Source: Armatimonadota bacterium (GTDB lineage: Bacteria; Armatimonadota; Fimbriimonadia; Fimbriimonadales; ATM1). Taken from it: a DNA stretch of 6,357 nucleotides. The first letter of the stretch is position 1, and every line of letters starts with the position of its first letter. The stretch is taken from NCBI GenBank assembly GCA_003695835.1, contig RFHN01000212.1, positions 1 to 6,357 of the forward strand, written 5' to 3'. The translations under genes were made by a program, and so were the position numbers. A model generated the notes under the pieces. The model was not told the origin of the DNA, searched no databases, and worked only from the letters and a program-made list of their open reading frames with translations. Below, piece by piece: positions 1 through 6,332 of this stretch.

Positions 1-623
1 CCCTTACGCAATCGAGTGACACGGTTCCCTTCCGTTTTCACCTGCCGACCTGGCAGACACCAAGCGCCTCGGACATCATCACCGGCTTCCTGGTCCTTGG
101 CCTGGCGCAATTGCCCCTCTCTTTGGCAAACTCGCTGCTCGCAACTCGCCAACTGATTGAAGACTACTTCCCCGAGCGAAGAATCAGCCTCCGGAAGATC
201 GGCATGACGTACGGAGCCATGAACGTAATCTGCCCGTTCTTTGGCGGCGTGCCGGTTTGCCACGGTTCGGGAGGGATGGCGGGACACTACACGTTTGGCG
301 GTCGAACAGGCGGCTCCGTCATCGTGTACGGGAGCGCGTTCCTCTTGGTGGGTCTGTTCTTCAGCGACGGTTTTGCAGCGTTGGCTCACCACTTCCCTCC
401 GGCGATTCTGGGAGTGTTACTCTTTTTCGAAGGAATGGCGCTGATGCTGTTGGTTCGAGACGTCGCGGCACAAAGCCCTCGGCGCGAGCTGCCCATCACG
501 ATCCTCGTCGCCCTCCTCGCCTCGGGCGTCCCTCGGTACGGCTACCTTCTGGGCTTGGGGGTAGGCCTGGCTCTGTTCTACGCCCTCCGCCTCGGCTGGC
601 GGGGCTGGAATCGGGGGGAGTGA
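1..623 (+). CDS. MOT1-family molybdate/sulfate transporter, C-terminal part (5' end outside window)
   Basis: This is the last 206 codons of an integral membrane transporter; the frame is open from position 3 to the TGA at 621-623, so the true start lies upstream. The best landmark is the stretch around 220-320, reading PFFGGVPVCHGSGG then AGHYTFGGRTGG. It matches the conserved P-x3-G-x-P-x-CHG-x-GG / FG-x-RTGG signature of the MOT1 (molybdate transporter of the MFS/SulP-related type) family. Hydrophobic segments fit membrane helices: DIITGFLVLGLAQLPLSLA (about 75-130), SVIVYGSAFLLVGLFF (about 316-364), AILGVLLFFEGMALMLLV (about 403-456) and two short ones at the C-terminus (about 496-595). 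The protein ends with a short, basic tail (RLGWRGWNRGE), probably cytoplasmic. Family members take up molybdate or sulfate; which one cannot be told here, and no molybdenum cofactor genes are visible. A TTG at 111 is a possible internal start, but the upstream frame encodes plausible family sequence, so I treat the gene as partial. Confidence 0.88.
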   Translation, partial: LTQSSDTVPFRFHLPTWQTPSASDIITGFLVLGLAQLPLSLANSLLATRQLIEDYFPERRISLRKIGMTYGAMNVICPFFGGVPVCHGSGGMAGHYTFGGRTGGSVIVYGSAFLLVGLFFSDGFAALAHHFPPAILGVLLFFEGMALMLLVRDVAAQSPRRELPITILVALLASGVPRYGYLLGLGVGLALFYALRLGWRGWNRGE

Positions 624-625
624 GG

Positions 626-655
626 CGGACACATTCGGAGCATTGGCAGTATAAT
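626..655 (+). promoter_or_regulatory. sigma70-like promoter for the WD40-repeat gene
   Basis: A perfect -10 hexamer TATAAT lies at 650-655. A -35-like CGGACA (4 of 6 to TTGACA) lies at 626-631, with an 18-nt spacer. Transcription should begin near 662, giving a leader of about 30 nt before the GTG start at 692. The -35 begins only 2 nt after the transporter stop, so the downstream gene probably has its own promoter rather than depending on read-through. No hairpin terminator is visible between 624 and 691. Confidence 0.62.
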
Positions 656-676
656 GAGAATGCCACAACCCTATCT

Positions 677-685
677 GAGGGAGGT
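677..685 (+). promoter_or_regulatory. Shine-Dalgarno that fixes the GTG start at 692
   Basis: The purine run GAGGGAGGT at 677-685 ends 6 nt before GTG at 692-694. This strong site decides the start. The same frame is open much further upstream (to about 257), but those codons overlap the transporter gene. Only the product starting at 692 opens directly with a signal peptide. Confidence 0.8.
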
Positions 686-691
686 CAGCAA

Positions 692-3025
692 GTGACAGTA
701 CTATTGTTTCGGTCATTCGTACATCGAAGTATTGCGAGTTTGGCTTGTGCAGGCATTCTCATTCCCTGCTTCGCCCAAGTGAACCCTGTCTTCGCGTTTG
801 GTAGGAGCGTCGGAACTCTGTACAACATGGCCATTGATGCAAGTGGTAGCAAGATCGCGACGACGAACTACCCGGGTGTGCCGTCCGTAAAGCTCTGGCG
901 TACGAGCGATCTTGCCTTCCTTGGCCGCGCTGCAGGTTTTCAATCAGGTACTGCTTTCGGGGTCGCGTTTTCTCCCTCCGGTGACCAGATCGCCTTTGTC
1001 GGCGAAAACCCCATCGGCCTTCGGCTTCAAGACGTTTGGACGGGACAAACGTTATGGCAGATTCCCATGTACACCGGACGGACAGTCGCCTTCCACCCGA
1101 ACGGCGGCAAAGTTTACGCTGGCGGATTGTTCGGTGCTTGCCTTGAACTACGTGTTACAGATGGTTCGATACTCAGAGATTTCAGCGTCGGAACTTCGAC
1201 AACCGTATCTCACGTGCAAGTTTCGCCAAATGGCCGGCTTCTCGCCATCGGGTATTCGGTCGGCAGTGTGGAGGGTCGCGCACGCGTGATCGACCTTGAC
1301 ACAGGTGTGGTTGTCGCGGATTTGGGACCTTACGGGCGAAACGTCGGGCACATACGTTTCGTACCTGATGGCTCCTACCTGTTGGTTGCCGAGTCAACGG
1401 ATGCGGGCCGCGTGATCGTTGTGAGAACTTCTGATTGGACACCAACGGCGACGTTTGCCGCCCACGCCGGAGGAACATGGACCCTCGCCCCACTCTCCGG
1501 CAGAAACGAAGTGCTGACCGCCGGCGCAGACCAGGTTGTGCGCCGTTGGACCCTCAGTGGCAGCCTAGTCAGCACGTACCCAGGGCACCAGCCCTATACT
1601 TCCATGGTCGTCGCCTCACCGGACGGAAATCGATTCTACACTGGTGGCCCAGACGGCAGATTGGTTTGCCGATCCGTAGACAGTGGCGCTATCATCAAAG
1701 AGGCAATCGGTCATACGACGGCTGTTGGCGGCACTGACCTTTCTCCGGACCAAACTCTCGTTGCCGCGGGAGGGGATTCCAGTCATCCGGACATATTCGT
1801 TTGGAATGCTACGACTGGCGACCTGGTATTCCGACTCTCGGGCCACAGCTCCACAGTCTTCTCCATCGAGTTTTCGCCAAACGGTTCCTTGATTGCGTCG
1901 GGAAGCGCGGACAGAACGGTCAAGATCTGGTCGGCTGCAACCGGCGCTCTACTTCACGACATCGCTCTGGACAGATCGGTCGAAGTGGTCACGTTCCACC
2001 CCAGCGGTAATATCCTAGCGACCGGAGGGCCGTCGAGCGGCGTCGCGCTCATTGATCCTGTCTCGGGCATCGTAACGCGAATCCTATCCGATGCGGGCTC
2101 GCCGAATTCCCTCCGGTTTTCGCCCGATGGATCGCTGCTTGCAGTCGGAACCTTGAACGCCATTCGCGTCTATAACACGAGCACGTGGGACCTGATCGTA
2201 AGCCTGCCGGGCGTAAGCGGAACCGTTCAAGGCCTTTCTTTCACTCCGGATGGCACCTACCTCTTTTCGGCTACCCGGTTCACGGGTGAACTCAAGAAGT
2301 GGCGAGTGAGTGACTGGACTTTGGAATGGACGCGACAATATGATCCATTTTTCACATGCATAGTCGTCAACGATGGGGCGAACGTATTCCTTGTCTCCAA
2401 GACCAATGCGTCGGGGACGTCAACCGGTGCCCTGGTAGACGCAGATGACGGTTCCCTGTTGTTCGAATTCTCGAACCGCCTGTTGCGCCCATTTGCGGTC
2501 GGCGCTCACCGAAATCAAAGCCGCATCGCTGTCAGCAGTTTGGATCAGACTGCAACCGTTCTTTATTGCCCGACCGCTGTTCCTTGGGAAACCCTGACGG
2601 TCACGAGGGGCGTGTTGCAAGGAGGGGACCTCGCTTCTCTACTCAGGTCCGACGACGATCGCTTGCAGATAGAGGCACGGCGACCGACCAAGATAGCCGC
2701 AGCTTCCGCCGAGATCGAGGTTAGCGCAACCCTGCCTCTCGATCGCCGTAATGGACTGTCTCTGCTCATCGAAACCGCGTCAACGAGCGAACCCGTGGTC
2801 GAGCGGCTGGAGATGTTTAACGCTGTTACAGGTCAGTGGGAGACTATCGCTGAGTGGCCCTCGGGCGCAGATGACGTTTCGAGAACGATCAACGTCAAAA
2901 ACCCACAACAATACATCGACTTGCTGACCGGTCAAGTTCGGGTGAGGCTTGGCTTCCACGACCGCGGAGTCACGGCCGCTAACTGGAACGCACGAGTTGA
3001 CATGCTACTGATCATTGCGTCGTGA
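692..3025 (+). CDS. secreted WD40-like double beta-propeller protein with C-terminal beta module
   Basis: The 777-residue product starts at GTG. Residues 1-28 form a signal peptide: basic N-region (R7, H11, R12), hydrophobic core IASLACAGILIP, likely cleavage after CFA28. Residues about 35-630 hold 14 repeat units, each about 35-48 residues and ending in a strand such as VKLW (66), VRRW (283), IFVW (368), VKIW (410), IRVY (491) or LKKW (534). The most canonical WD40 unit is residues 383-413 (SGH, FSPNG, SGSADRTVKIW). The motif FSPDG/FSPNG/FHPSG recurs. Fourteen units fit two seven-bladed propellers. Residues about 631-777 are a separate module (LTVTRGVLQGGDLASLLRSDD, then LEMFNAVTGQW and a C-terminal NARVD). 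I associate this module from memory with exported proteins of Fimbriimonadales (Armatimonadota). Propellers bind proteins or ligands; no catalytic residues are recognised and the partner is unknown. It is exported, so a regulatory role in the cytoplasm is unlikely. It probably forms a single-gene transcript from the promoter at 626-655. Confidence 0.85.
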   Translation: MTVLLFRSFVHRSIASLACAGILIPCFAQVNPVFAFGRSVGTLYNMAIDASGSKIATTNYPGVPSVKLWRTSDLAFLGRAAGFQSGTAFGVAFSPSGDQIAFVGENPIGLRLQDVWTGQTLWQIPMYTGRTVAFHPNGGKVYAGGLFGACLELRVTDGSILRDFSVGTSTTVSHVQVSPNGRLLAIGYSVGSVEGRARVIDLDTGVVVADLGPYGRNVGHIRFVPDGSYLLVAESTDAGRVIVVRTSDWTPTATFAAHAGGTWTLAPLSGRNEVLTAGADQVVRRWTLSGSLVSTYPGHQPYTSMVVASPDGNRFYTGGPDGRLVCRSVDSGAIIKEAIGHTTAVGGTDLSPDQTLVAAGGDSSHPDIFVWNATTGDLVFRLSGHSSTVFSIEFSPNGSLIASGSADRTVKIWSAATGALLHDIALDRSVEVVTFHPSGNILATGGPSSGVALIDPVSGIVTRILSDAGSPNSLRFSPDGSLLAVGTLNAIRVYNTSTWDLIVSLPGVSGTVQGLSFTPDGTYLFSATRFTGELKKWRVSDWTLEWTRQYDPFFTCIVVNDGANVFLVSKTNASGTSTGALVDADDGSLLFEFSNRLLRPFAVGAHRNQSRIAVSSLDQTATVLYCPTAVPWETLTVTRGVLQGGDLASLLRSDDDRLQIEARRPTKIAAASAEIEVSATLPLDRRNGLSLLIETASTSEPVVERLEMFNAVTGQWETIAEWPSGADDVSRTINVKNPQQYIDLLTGQVRVRLGFHDRGVTAANWNARVDMLLIIAS

Positions 3026-3046
3026 CAGATTTGAAGTAGCAACCGC

Positions 3047-4120
3047 TCAAAAGAAAACGATCACTTCCTCTGGCCTCACGTCGGCCAGCCTTGCGACGTG
3101 GATGGCTCTCTCCACGAACGCTCTTCTCGTGCGGACGATCTCGGCGTATGCCTTGCGGCCACCCACGTCGATCTCCACGTACTTACGCATGGGTTGTCCA
3201 GGCCCTTGCTCCGGTTTCCAGTTGACCATGTACGCGTTCGCGGCACCCGGAGCGGGGATGGGTGGAGCCACGTTCCGTCTTTGGGACACATGCTCTACGA
3301 CCTTCACAAAGATGTCGCGCCACTGAGAGCAGTCATAGGAACGGCCCTGTATGTGAATAGCGCGTGGCCGGGGAAAATGCTTGCGCGTCGGCTCGCTGCG
3401 CAATTGGGTCAACGTCCATCCCGCCTTCCGCTTCAGGGTTCCTGTCTCCTCGTTGGTTCGCACACGGAGGAGGGTCTTCAGGACCGCCACAACGTCCTCC
3501 GGCGATACCTCCAGTTTCCTCCCCTCTTCGATCCAATCGCGGATACTTGCCACGAGTGCGGAGGATGGCTCAACGAGGGCTTGCTCGAGGCACTGGCGCA
3601 AGAGATAGTGACGAGAAATCTGATCCAGTTTTCGCTCGCGCATCGCTTTCTTGCTGAGCTCGGTTGCCAACCTCCAAGCGGCGTCTTCATCATTCAAGAT
3701 GTCGATCCGATCCACAAGCTTATCGGGAAGCTTCGCTTGGCGATTGGCTTCGTAGATCAGCCACAGCCGTCCGTTCGTGATCACTGCCCACTTCGAGCCT
3801 TCGTTGTTTGCGTAATTGACAGCCTGGTGCGCCTTCGCCTTGACGTCAACAGCCCACGCCTTTGCCTCCAGGTACCATCGGCTCTCTTCATCCGCCAAGA
3901 GCGTATAGTCCGGAAACCCGACCGTGGCCGCTGCCCTCTTGGAGTAGTCGGTGAGATTGTAACCCAGGGCGTTAAGGATTGGTTCGATGGCCCGGGTTTC
4001 GGTGTCTGCTTCCGACCACGGGCTCAGCACTCGCTCCCGGATCTCTTCGATCTCCTGGATCGCTTGCTGGACGGCGCGAGCAATCTCCTTGTACGACCCT
4101 GATCCCGACTGCTCCGACAA
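3047..4120 (-). CDS. stand-alone HsdR-N-like PD-(D/E)xK nuclease domain protein
   Basis: The 357-residue cytoplasmic protein uses a TTG start at 4118-4120, supported by a strong Shine-Dalgarno; the first internal Met is residue 160, too late. Residues about 15-35 look helical or coiled. Residues about 36-125 carry the restriction-endonuclease fold of HSDR_N-type families: E46 in TRAIEPILNALGY, FPD71, LEAK (E85, K87), Q99-x3-Y103 and ITNG (114-117) followed by LWLIYE. The catalytic set D71/E85/K87 appears intact. Residues about 165-245 are mostly helical. Residues about 253-357 (HIQGRSYDCSQWRDIFVKVVEHV, then KYVEIDVGGRKAYAEIV) resemble a C-terminal module I have seen in similar stand-alone proteins. 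There is no helicase motor, methylase or specificity subunit, so this is not a type I restriction enzyme as it stands. DNA cleavage is inferred from the fold and not shown. It is the second gene of an operon with the E1 gene. Confidence 0.82.
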   Translation of the reverse strand: MSEQSGSGSYKEIARAVQQAIQEIEEIRERVLSPWSEADTETRAIEPILNALGYNLTDYSKRAAATVGFPDYTLLADEESRWYLEAKAWAVDVKAKAHQAVNYANNEGSKWAVITNGRLWLIYEANRQAKLPDKLVDRIDILNDEDAAWRLATELSKKAMRERKLDQISRHYLLRQCLEQALVEPSSALVASIRDWIEEGRKLEVSPEDVVAVLKTLLRVRTNEETGTLKRKAGWTLTQLRSEPTRKHFPRPRAIHIQGRSYDCSQWRDIFVKVVEHVSQRRNVAPPIPAPGAANAYMVNWKPEQGPGQPMRKYVEIDVGGRKAYAEIVRTRRAFVERAIHVARLADVRPEEVIVFF

Positions 4121-4123
4121 CTA

Positions 4124-6124
4124 CTACTCCTCCATCACCAGCTTCACCGCCTCCACTACCCGCTCCGTGTCCGGCAGCGCGGCGTACTCGTAGATCGGGT
4201 TGAAGCCGATGTGGACGTCGTACTTCGAGACCAGTTGTGGCGGGGAGTAGAAGTAGCCCCACGTCTCGGGGTTGGAGGTCAGCTCCTGGATCACCGTTTG
4301 GCCGAACGAACAGGTTCGTGAATCCTCTTCGATCACCACGAGCCGGCCGGTCTTCGAAAGAGAACGTGCAACCGCCTCGAAGTCCCACGGCACCAGCGTC
4401 CGAAGGTCAATGATCTCGCAGGAAACGGGTTCGTCCAGCCCGGACTTGGACGGGTCCGCGAGAATCTCGGCAGCTTCGAACGCCTGCTCGATGCAGTTAC
4501 CCCACGTAACGATCGTAACATCGTCGCCTTCGCGGTGGATGCGCGCCTTTCCGAACGGGACCGCCTCCACGCCTCCGGCCGGAACTTCGATCTGTTGGCG
4601 GAAGCGGTGTTTCGGAATCAGGAAGACGACCGGATCCTCCGTCTTGAGCGAAGTCCACATCAAGGCCGCCGCATCCTCGGGCGTCGTGGGCAAGACCACG
4701 CGAATACCCGGGAAGTGGGCGATCGCCGACTCGTTCGCCTGACTGTGCCAGATCGAACCGCCCGGCAGGTAGGCCCCGTACGGAGCGTAGATCACCGCCG
4801 GGCAGGGCCAGTCCCCAAACGTTCGCCAGCGAATCGTCGCAAGGTTGTTGACCAATTGGCTCCAGCCGGGGCCGACGAAGTCAATGAACTGCAGTTCGAA
4901 CACGGGCCGCAAGCCGTAGCACGCCAAGCCGCAAGCGACGCCGATGATCGTCGCCTCAGCGAGCGGCGAGTTGAAGACGCGGTCGGGATGCGCTGTCGAA
5001 AGCCCATCCGTCAGTTTGAACACTCCGCCTTTGGGGTCCTCGATGTCTTCTCCGAAGAAGACGTAGCGCCGATCTCGATCGAGAGCGACCTTGAAGACGT
5101 GATTGAGGGCGTCCACCATGCGCCACGCGCGTCCTCCTTCCAGTGGGGGCGGCTCGGCGGGTGGTAGGTCGCCATACAGTTCGTCGAGCACTTCCTCTGG
5201 TTTGGGATCGGCGGCGGATTCCGCCTCGATGTAATCGCGGTCCACCTGTTCCCGAATCTGCTCCTGGATCGCCGCCCACTCTTCTTCGGTCAACTCGCCC
5301 GCTTCGATCAGCTCCTGGGAGACGACGCGAATCGGGTCTCGCTCCATCATCTCCTCAATCTCCTCCTCGGGCCGGTAGACACGGTGGTCGTCGCTGGAGG
5401 TGTGGCTCCCGAGGCGGTCCAGCTCGCACCAGAGGACGGTGGGGCCTTCCCCTCTTCGCGCCTTTTCGATGGCGCGGCCAGACGCCTCGTAGACATGGTC
5501 GGGGTGGCGTGCGTTCACGCGTTCAAACACCTTTTCGTCAAAAATCCCAAGGCGGAACGGGTTGAACTTGTCGGTTGGAGTGCTGATCCCGTACCGATTG
5601 TCTTCGATGACGAAGACGATCGGCAGCTTTTCTTGGATGGCGAAGGCAACCGCCTCGTAGAATTCGCCCTGTCGGCTGGCGGCATCGCCCACGGTCGCGA
5701 TGACGACCGTATCTTTTTCTTCCAGTTTCATTCCCCACGCTGCGCCGCACGCAGGAAGCAGGTTGCCGCCGGTCGGGGTCGGCGTGCTCCAGACATTCTT
5801 GGCGCGACTGCTATAGTGCCCCGGCATCTGCCGTCCACCGCTGCTGCTTTCGCGCTTTGCGAAGTAGGCAAGGGCGAGGTCTTTGTTCGTAAGTCCCTTT
5901 GCGAGCATCATAGCTCGGTCTCGGTAGTACGGGAAGATGTAGTCGTCGTCCCTCAGGTGCAGCACCATCGCTGCCAGTGGCTCGTGACCCATGCCGTGAA
6001 CCTGGAACCATCCTTTGCCCTGTCTGAGCAGCACGGCTTCGCGGCGGTCTCCCTCACGGCTGAGGAACATGAGTTTGAGAAAATCGAGCTTGTTGTACGT
6101 CTTGGAATCGGATGCGGTTGCCAT
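4124..6124 (-). CDS. fused E1 alpha/beta 2-oxoacid dehydrogenase, branched-chain (2-oxoisovalerate) type
   Basis: The 666-residue enzyme would be the thiamine-diphosphate E1 of a 2-oxoacid dehydrogenase complex: it decarboxylates the keto acid and passes the acyl group to lipoyl-E2. Residues about 10-310 are the alpha half: QMPGHYSS (H103), the ThDP/Mg motif GDA (146-148) through EDN176, and HTSSDD (241-246), which matches the loop HSTSDD of branched-chain E1 alpha. A proline-rich linker follows (about 318-330, PPAEPPPLEGG). Residues about 333-666 are the beta half: GEDI with catalytic-type E359, GGVFK (366-370) as in branched-chain E1 beta, NSPLAEATIIG, WHSQ with H460, then the transketolase C-terminal domain (about 520-655). 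GDA replaces the commoner GDG, which I recall as usual in such bacterial fusions. The ATG at 6124 has GAGGT at 6138-6134, spaced 9 nt. Substrate preference (branched-chain over pyruvate) is inferred from motifs. No E2 or E3 gene is in the window, so they are probably elsewhere. It is the first gene of an operon with the nuclease-like gene. Confidence 0.9.
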   Translation of the reverse strand: MATASDSKTYNKLDFLKLMFLSREGDRREAVLLRQGKGWFQVHGMGHEPLAAMVLHLRDDDYIFPYYRDRAMMLAKGLTNKDLALAYFAKRESSSGGRQMPGHYSSRAKNVWSTPTPTGGNLLPACGAAWGMKLEEKDTVVIATVGDAASRQGEFYEAVAFAIQEKLPIVFVIEDNRYGISTPTDKFNPFRLGIFDEKVFERVNARHPDHVYEASGRAIEKARRGEGPTVLWCELDRLGSHTSSDDHRVYRPEEEIEEMMERDPIRVVSQELIEAGELTEEEWAAIQEQIREQVDRDYIEAESAADPKPEEVLDELYGDLPPAEPPPLEGGRAWRMVDALNHVFKVALDRDRRYVFFGEDIEDPKGGVFKLTDGLSTAHPDRVFNSPLAEATIIGVACGLACYGLRPVFELQFIDFVGPGWSQLVNNLATIRWRTFGDWPCPAVIYAPYGAYLPGGSIWHSQANESAIAHFPGIRVVLPTTPEDAAALMWTSLKTEDPVVFLIPKHRFRQQIEVPAGGVEAVPFGKARIHREGDDVTIVTWGNCIEQAFEAAEILADPSKSGLDEPVSCEIIDLRTLVPWDFEAVARSLSKTGRLVVIEEDSRTCSFGQTVIQELTSNPETWGYFYSPPQLVSKYDVHIGFNPIYEYAALPDTERVVEAVKLVMEE
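4127..4133 (-). promoter_or_regulatory. Shine-Dalgarno inside the E1 3' end that fixes the TTG start at 4120
   Basis: Read on the minus strand, GGAGGAG lies at 4133-4127, inside the last codons of the E1 gene (Met-Glu-Glu). It ends 6 nt before TTG at 4120-4118. Its strength and ideal spacing make TTG the convincing start and suggest translational coupling: ribosomes ending on E1 can restart on the nuclease-like gene. Confidence 0.82.
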
Positions 6125-6151
6125 GGTTGTTGAACCTCGTTGTTCGTGTTG

Positions 6152-6170
6152 GCAGGCGACCGTTGCCTGC
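6152..6170 (-). repeat. small inverted repeat in the E1 leader
   Basis: GCAGGC at 6152-6157 and GCCTGC at 6165-6170 form a perfect 6-bp stem with a 7-nt loop. If transcription begins near 6178, this hairpin lies in the 5' untranslated region about 14 nt before the Shine-Dalgarno (6134-6138). It has no U-tract and no riboswitch features I recognise. It overlaps the left arm of the longer inverted repeat at 6155-6322. Confidence 0.5.
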
Positions 6171-6184
6171 GGCTTCTGGCTGCT

Positions 6185-6190
6185 TTTATA
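6185..6190 (-). promoter_or_regulatory. candidate -10 element for the E1/nuclease operon
   Basis: On the minus strand TATAAA (6190-6185) is the only AT-rich hexamer of -10 type in an otherwise GC-rich leader, about 60 nt before the E1 start. The -35 position at 17-18 nt spacing reads GGCGGC or CGGCGG, which does not resemble TTGACA, so the promoter would need an activator or a different sigma factor. The call is weak. Confidence 0.33.
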
Positions 6191-6251
6191 CCCAGTGTGC
6201 GTTTGAGGCCGCCGGGCAGTACAGGCTACTCTGCTCCGCGCTGCTTACCGG

Positions 6252-6332
6252 GGACCGGGTGGCCCTGGGGAGGCGGCATAAGCCGCCTCCCGCTGCGCGA
6301 CCAAGAAGAGGCTACGGTCGCCACACCGGTCC
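6252..6332. repeat. outer stem enclosing two hairpins (three-way-junction-like fold)
   Basis: GGACCGGGTGGC at 6252-6263 can pair with GCCACACCGGTCC at 6320-6332, 12 bp with one bulged base. Inside lie the perfect hairpin at 6268-6291 and a weaker one, GCGACC (6297-6302) with GGTCGC (6316-6321). The outer right arm overlaps the inner weak hairpin by 2 nt, so the last pairs compete. Some pairing is expected at this GC content, but the nested arrangement is notable. It may be a structured RNA, a terminator region for a gene beyond the right edge, or a palindromic repeat. Confidence 0.45.
6268..6291. repeat. perfect 10-bp GC-rich hairpin with 4-nt loop
   Basis: GGGAGGCGGC (6268-6277), loop ATAA (6278-6281), GCCGCCTCCC (6282-6291). 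The stem is perfect and nine or ten pairs are GC. Neither strand has a T-run after the stem, so it is not a classic intrinsic terminator, although U-less hairpin terminators and REP-like palindromes remain possible. Confidence 0.8.

Larger units (their letters stand above)
6155..6322. repeat. 13-nt imperfect inverted repeat, arms about 140 nt apart
   Basis: GGCGACCGTTGCC at 6155-6167 is the reverse complement of GGCTACGGTCGCC at 6310-6322 with one mismatch (12 of 13). Similarity continues inward: both ends read on as T, then CTTCT and GG, if a 4-nt GCGG gap is allowed on the left. The arms could be terminal repeats of a small non-coding element or two copies of a dispersed motif in opposite orientation. 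Confidence 0.6.

Noticed and set aside
257..691. Upstream extension of the WD40 frame to 257
   Set aside because: It overlaps the transporter gene in another frame, its sequence is arginine-rich and unlike any domain, and a strong Shine-Dalgarno plus signal peptide place the start at 692.
746..769. Lipoprotein signal for the WD40 protein (C19 or C26)
   Set aside because: Neither cysteine has a proper lipobox: C19 is preceded by SLA and C26 by LIP, with Pro at -1. Ordinary signal peptidase cleavage after CFA28 fits better.
3098..4102. Long open frame on the plus strand opposite the nuclease-like gene
   Set aside because: The minus-strand frame has clear nuclease motifs, a Shine-Dalgarno and an operon partner. 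The plus frame has no recognisable domain and is explained by GC-rich antisense codons.
3047..4120. Type I restriction-modification system
   Set aside because: Only an HsdR-N-like nuclease domain is present. There is no SF2 helicase motor, HsdM or HsdS in the window, so a complete defence system cannot be claimed.
5384..6133. Long open frame on the plus strand opposite the E1 alpha half
   Set aside because: It lies antisense to a well-conserved enzyme with intact thiamine-diphosphate motifs, and its translation shows no family features.
6268..6291. Intrinsic terminator
   Set aside because: The stem is excellent but no T-run follows on either strand, so I list it as a hairpin repeat only.
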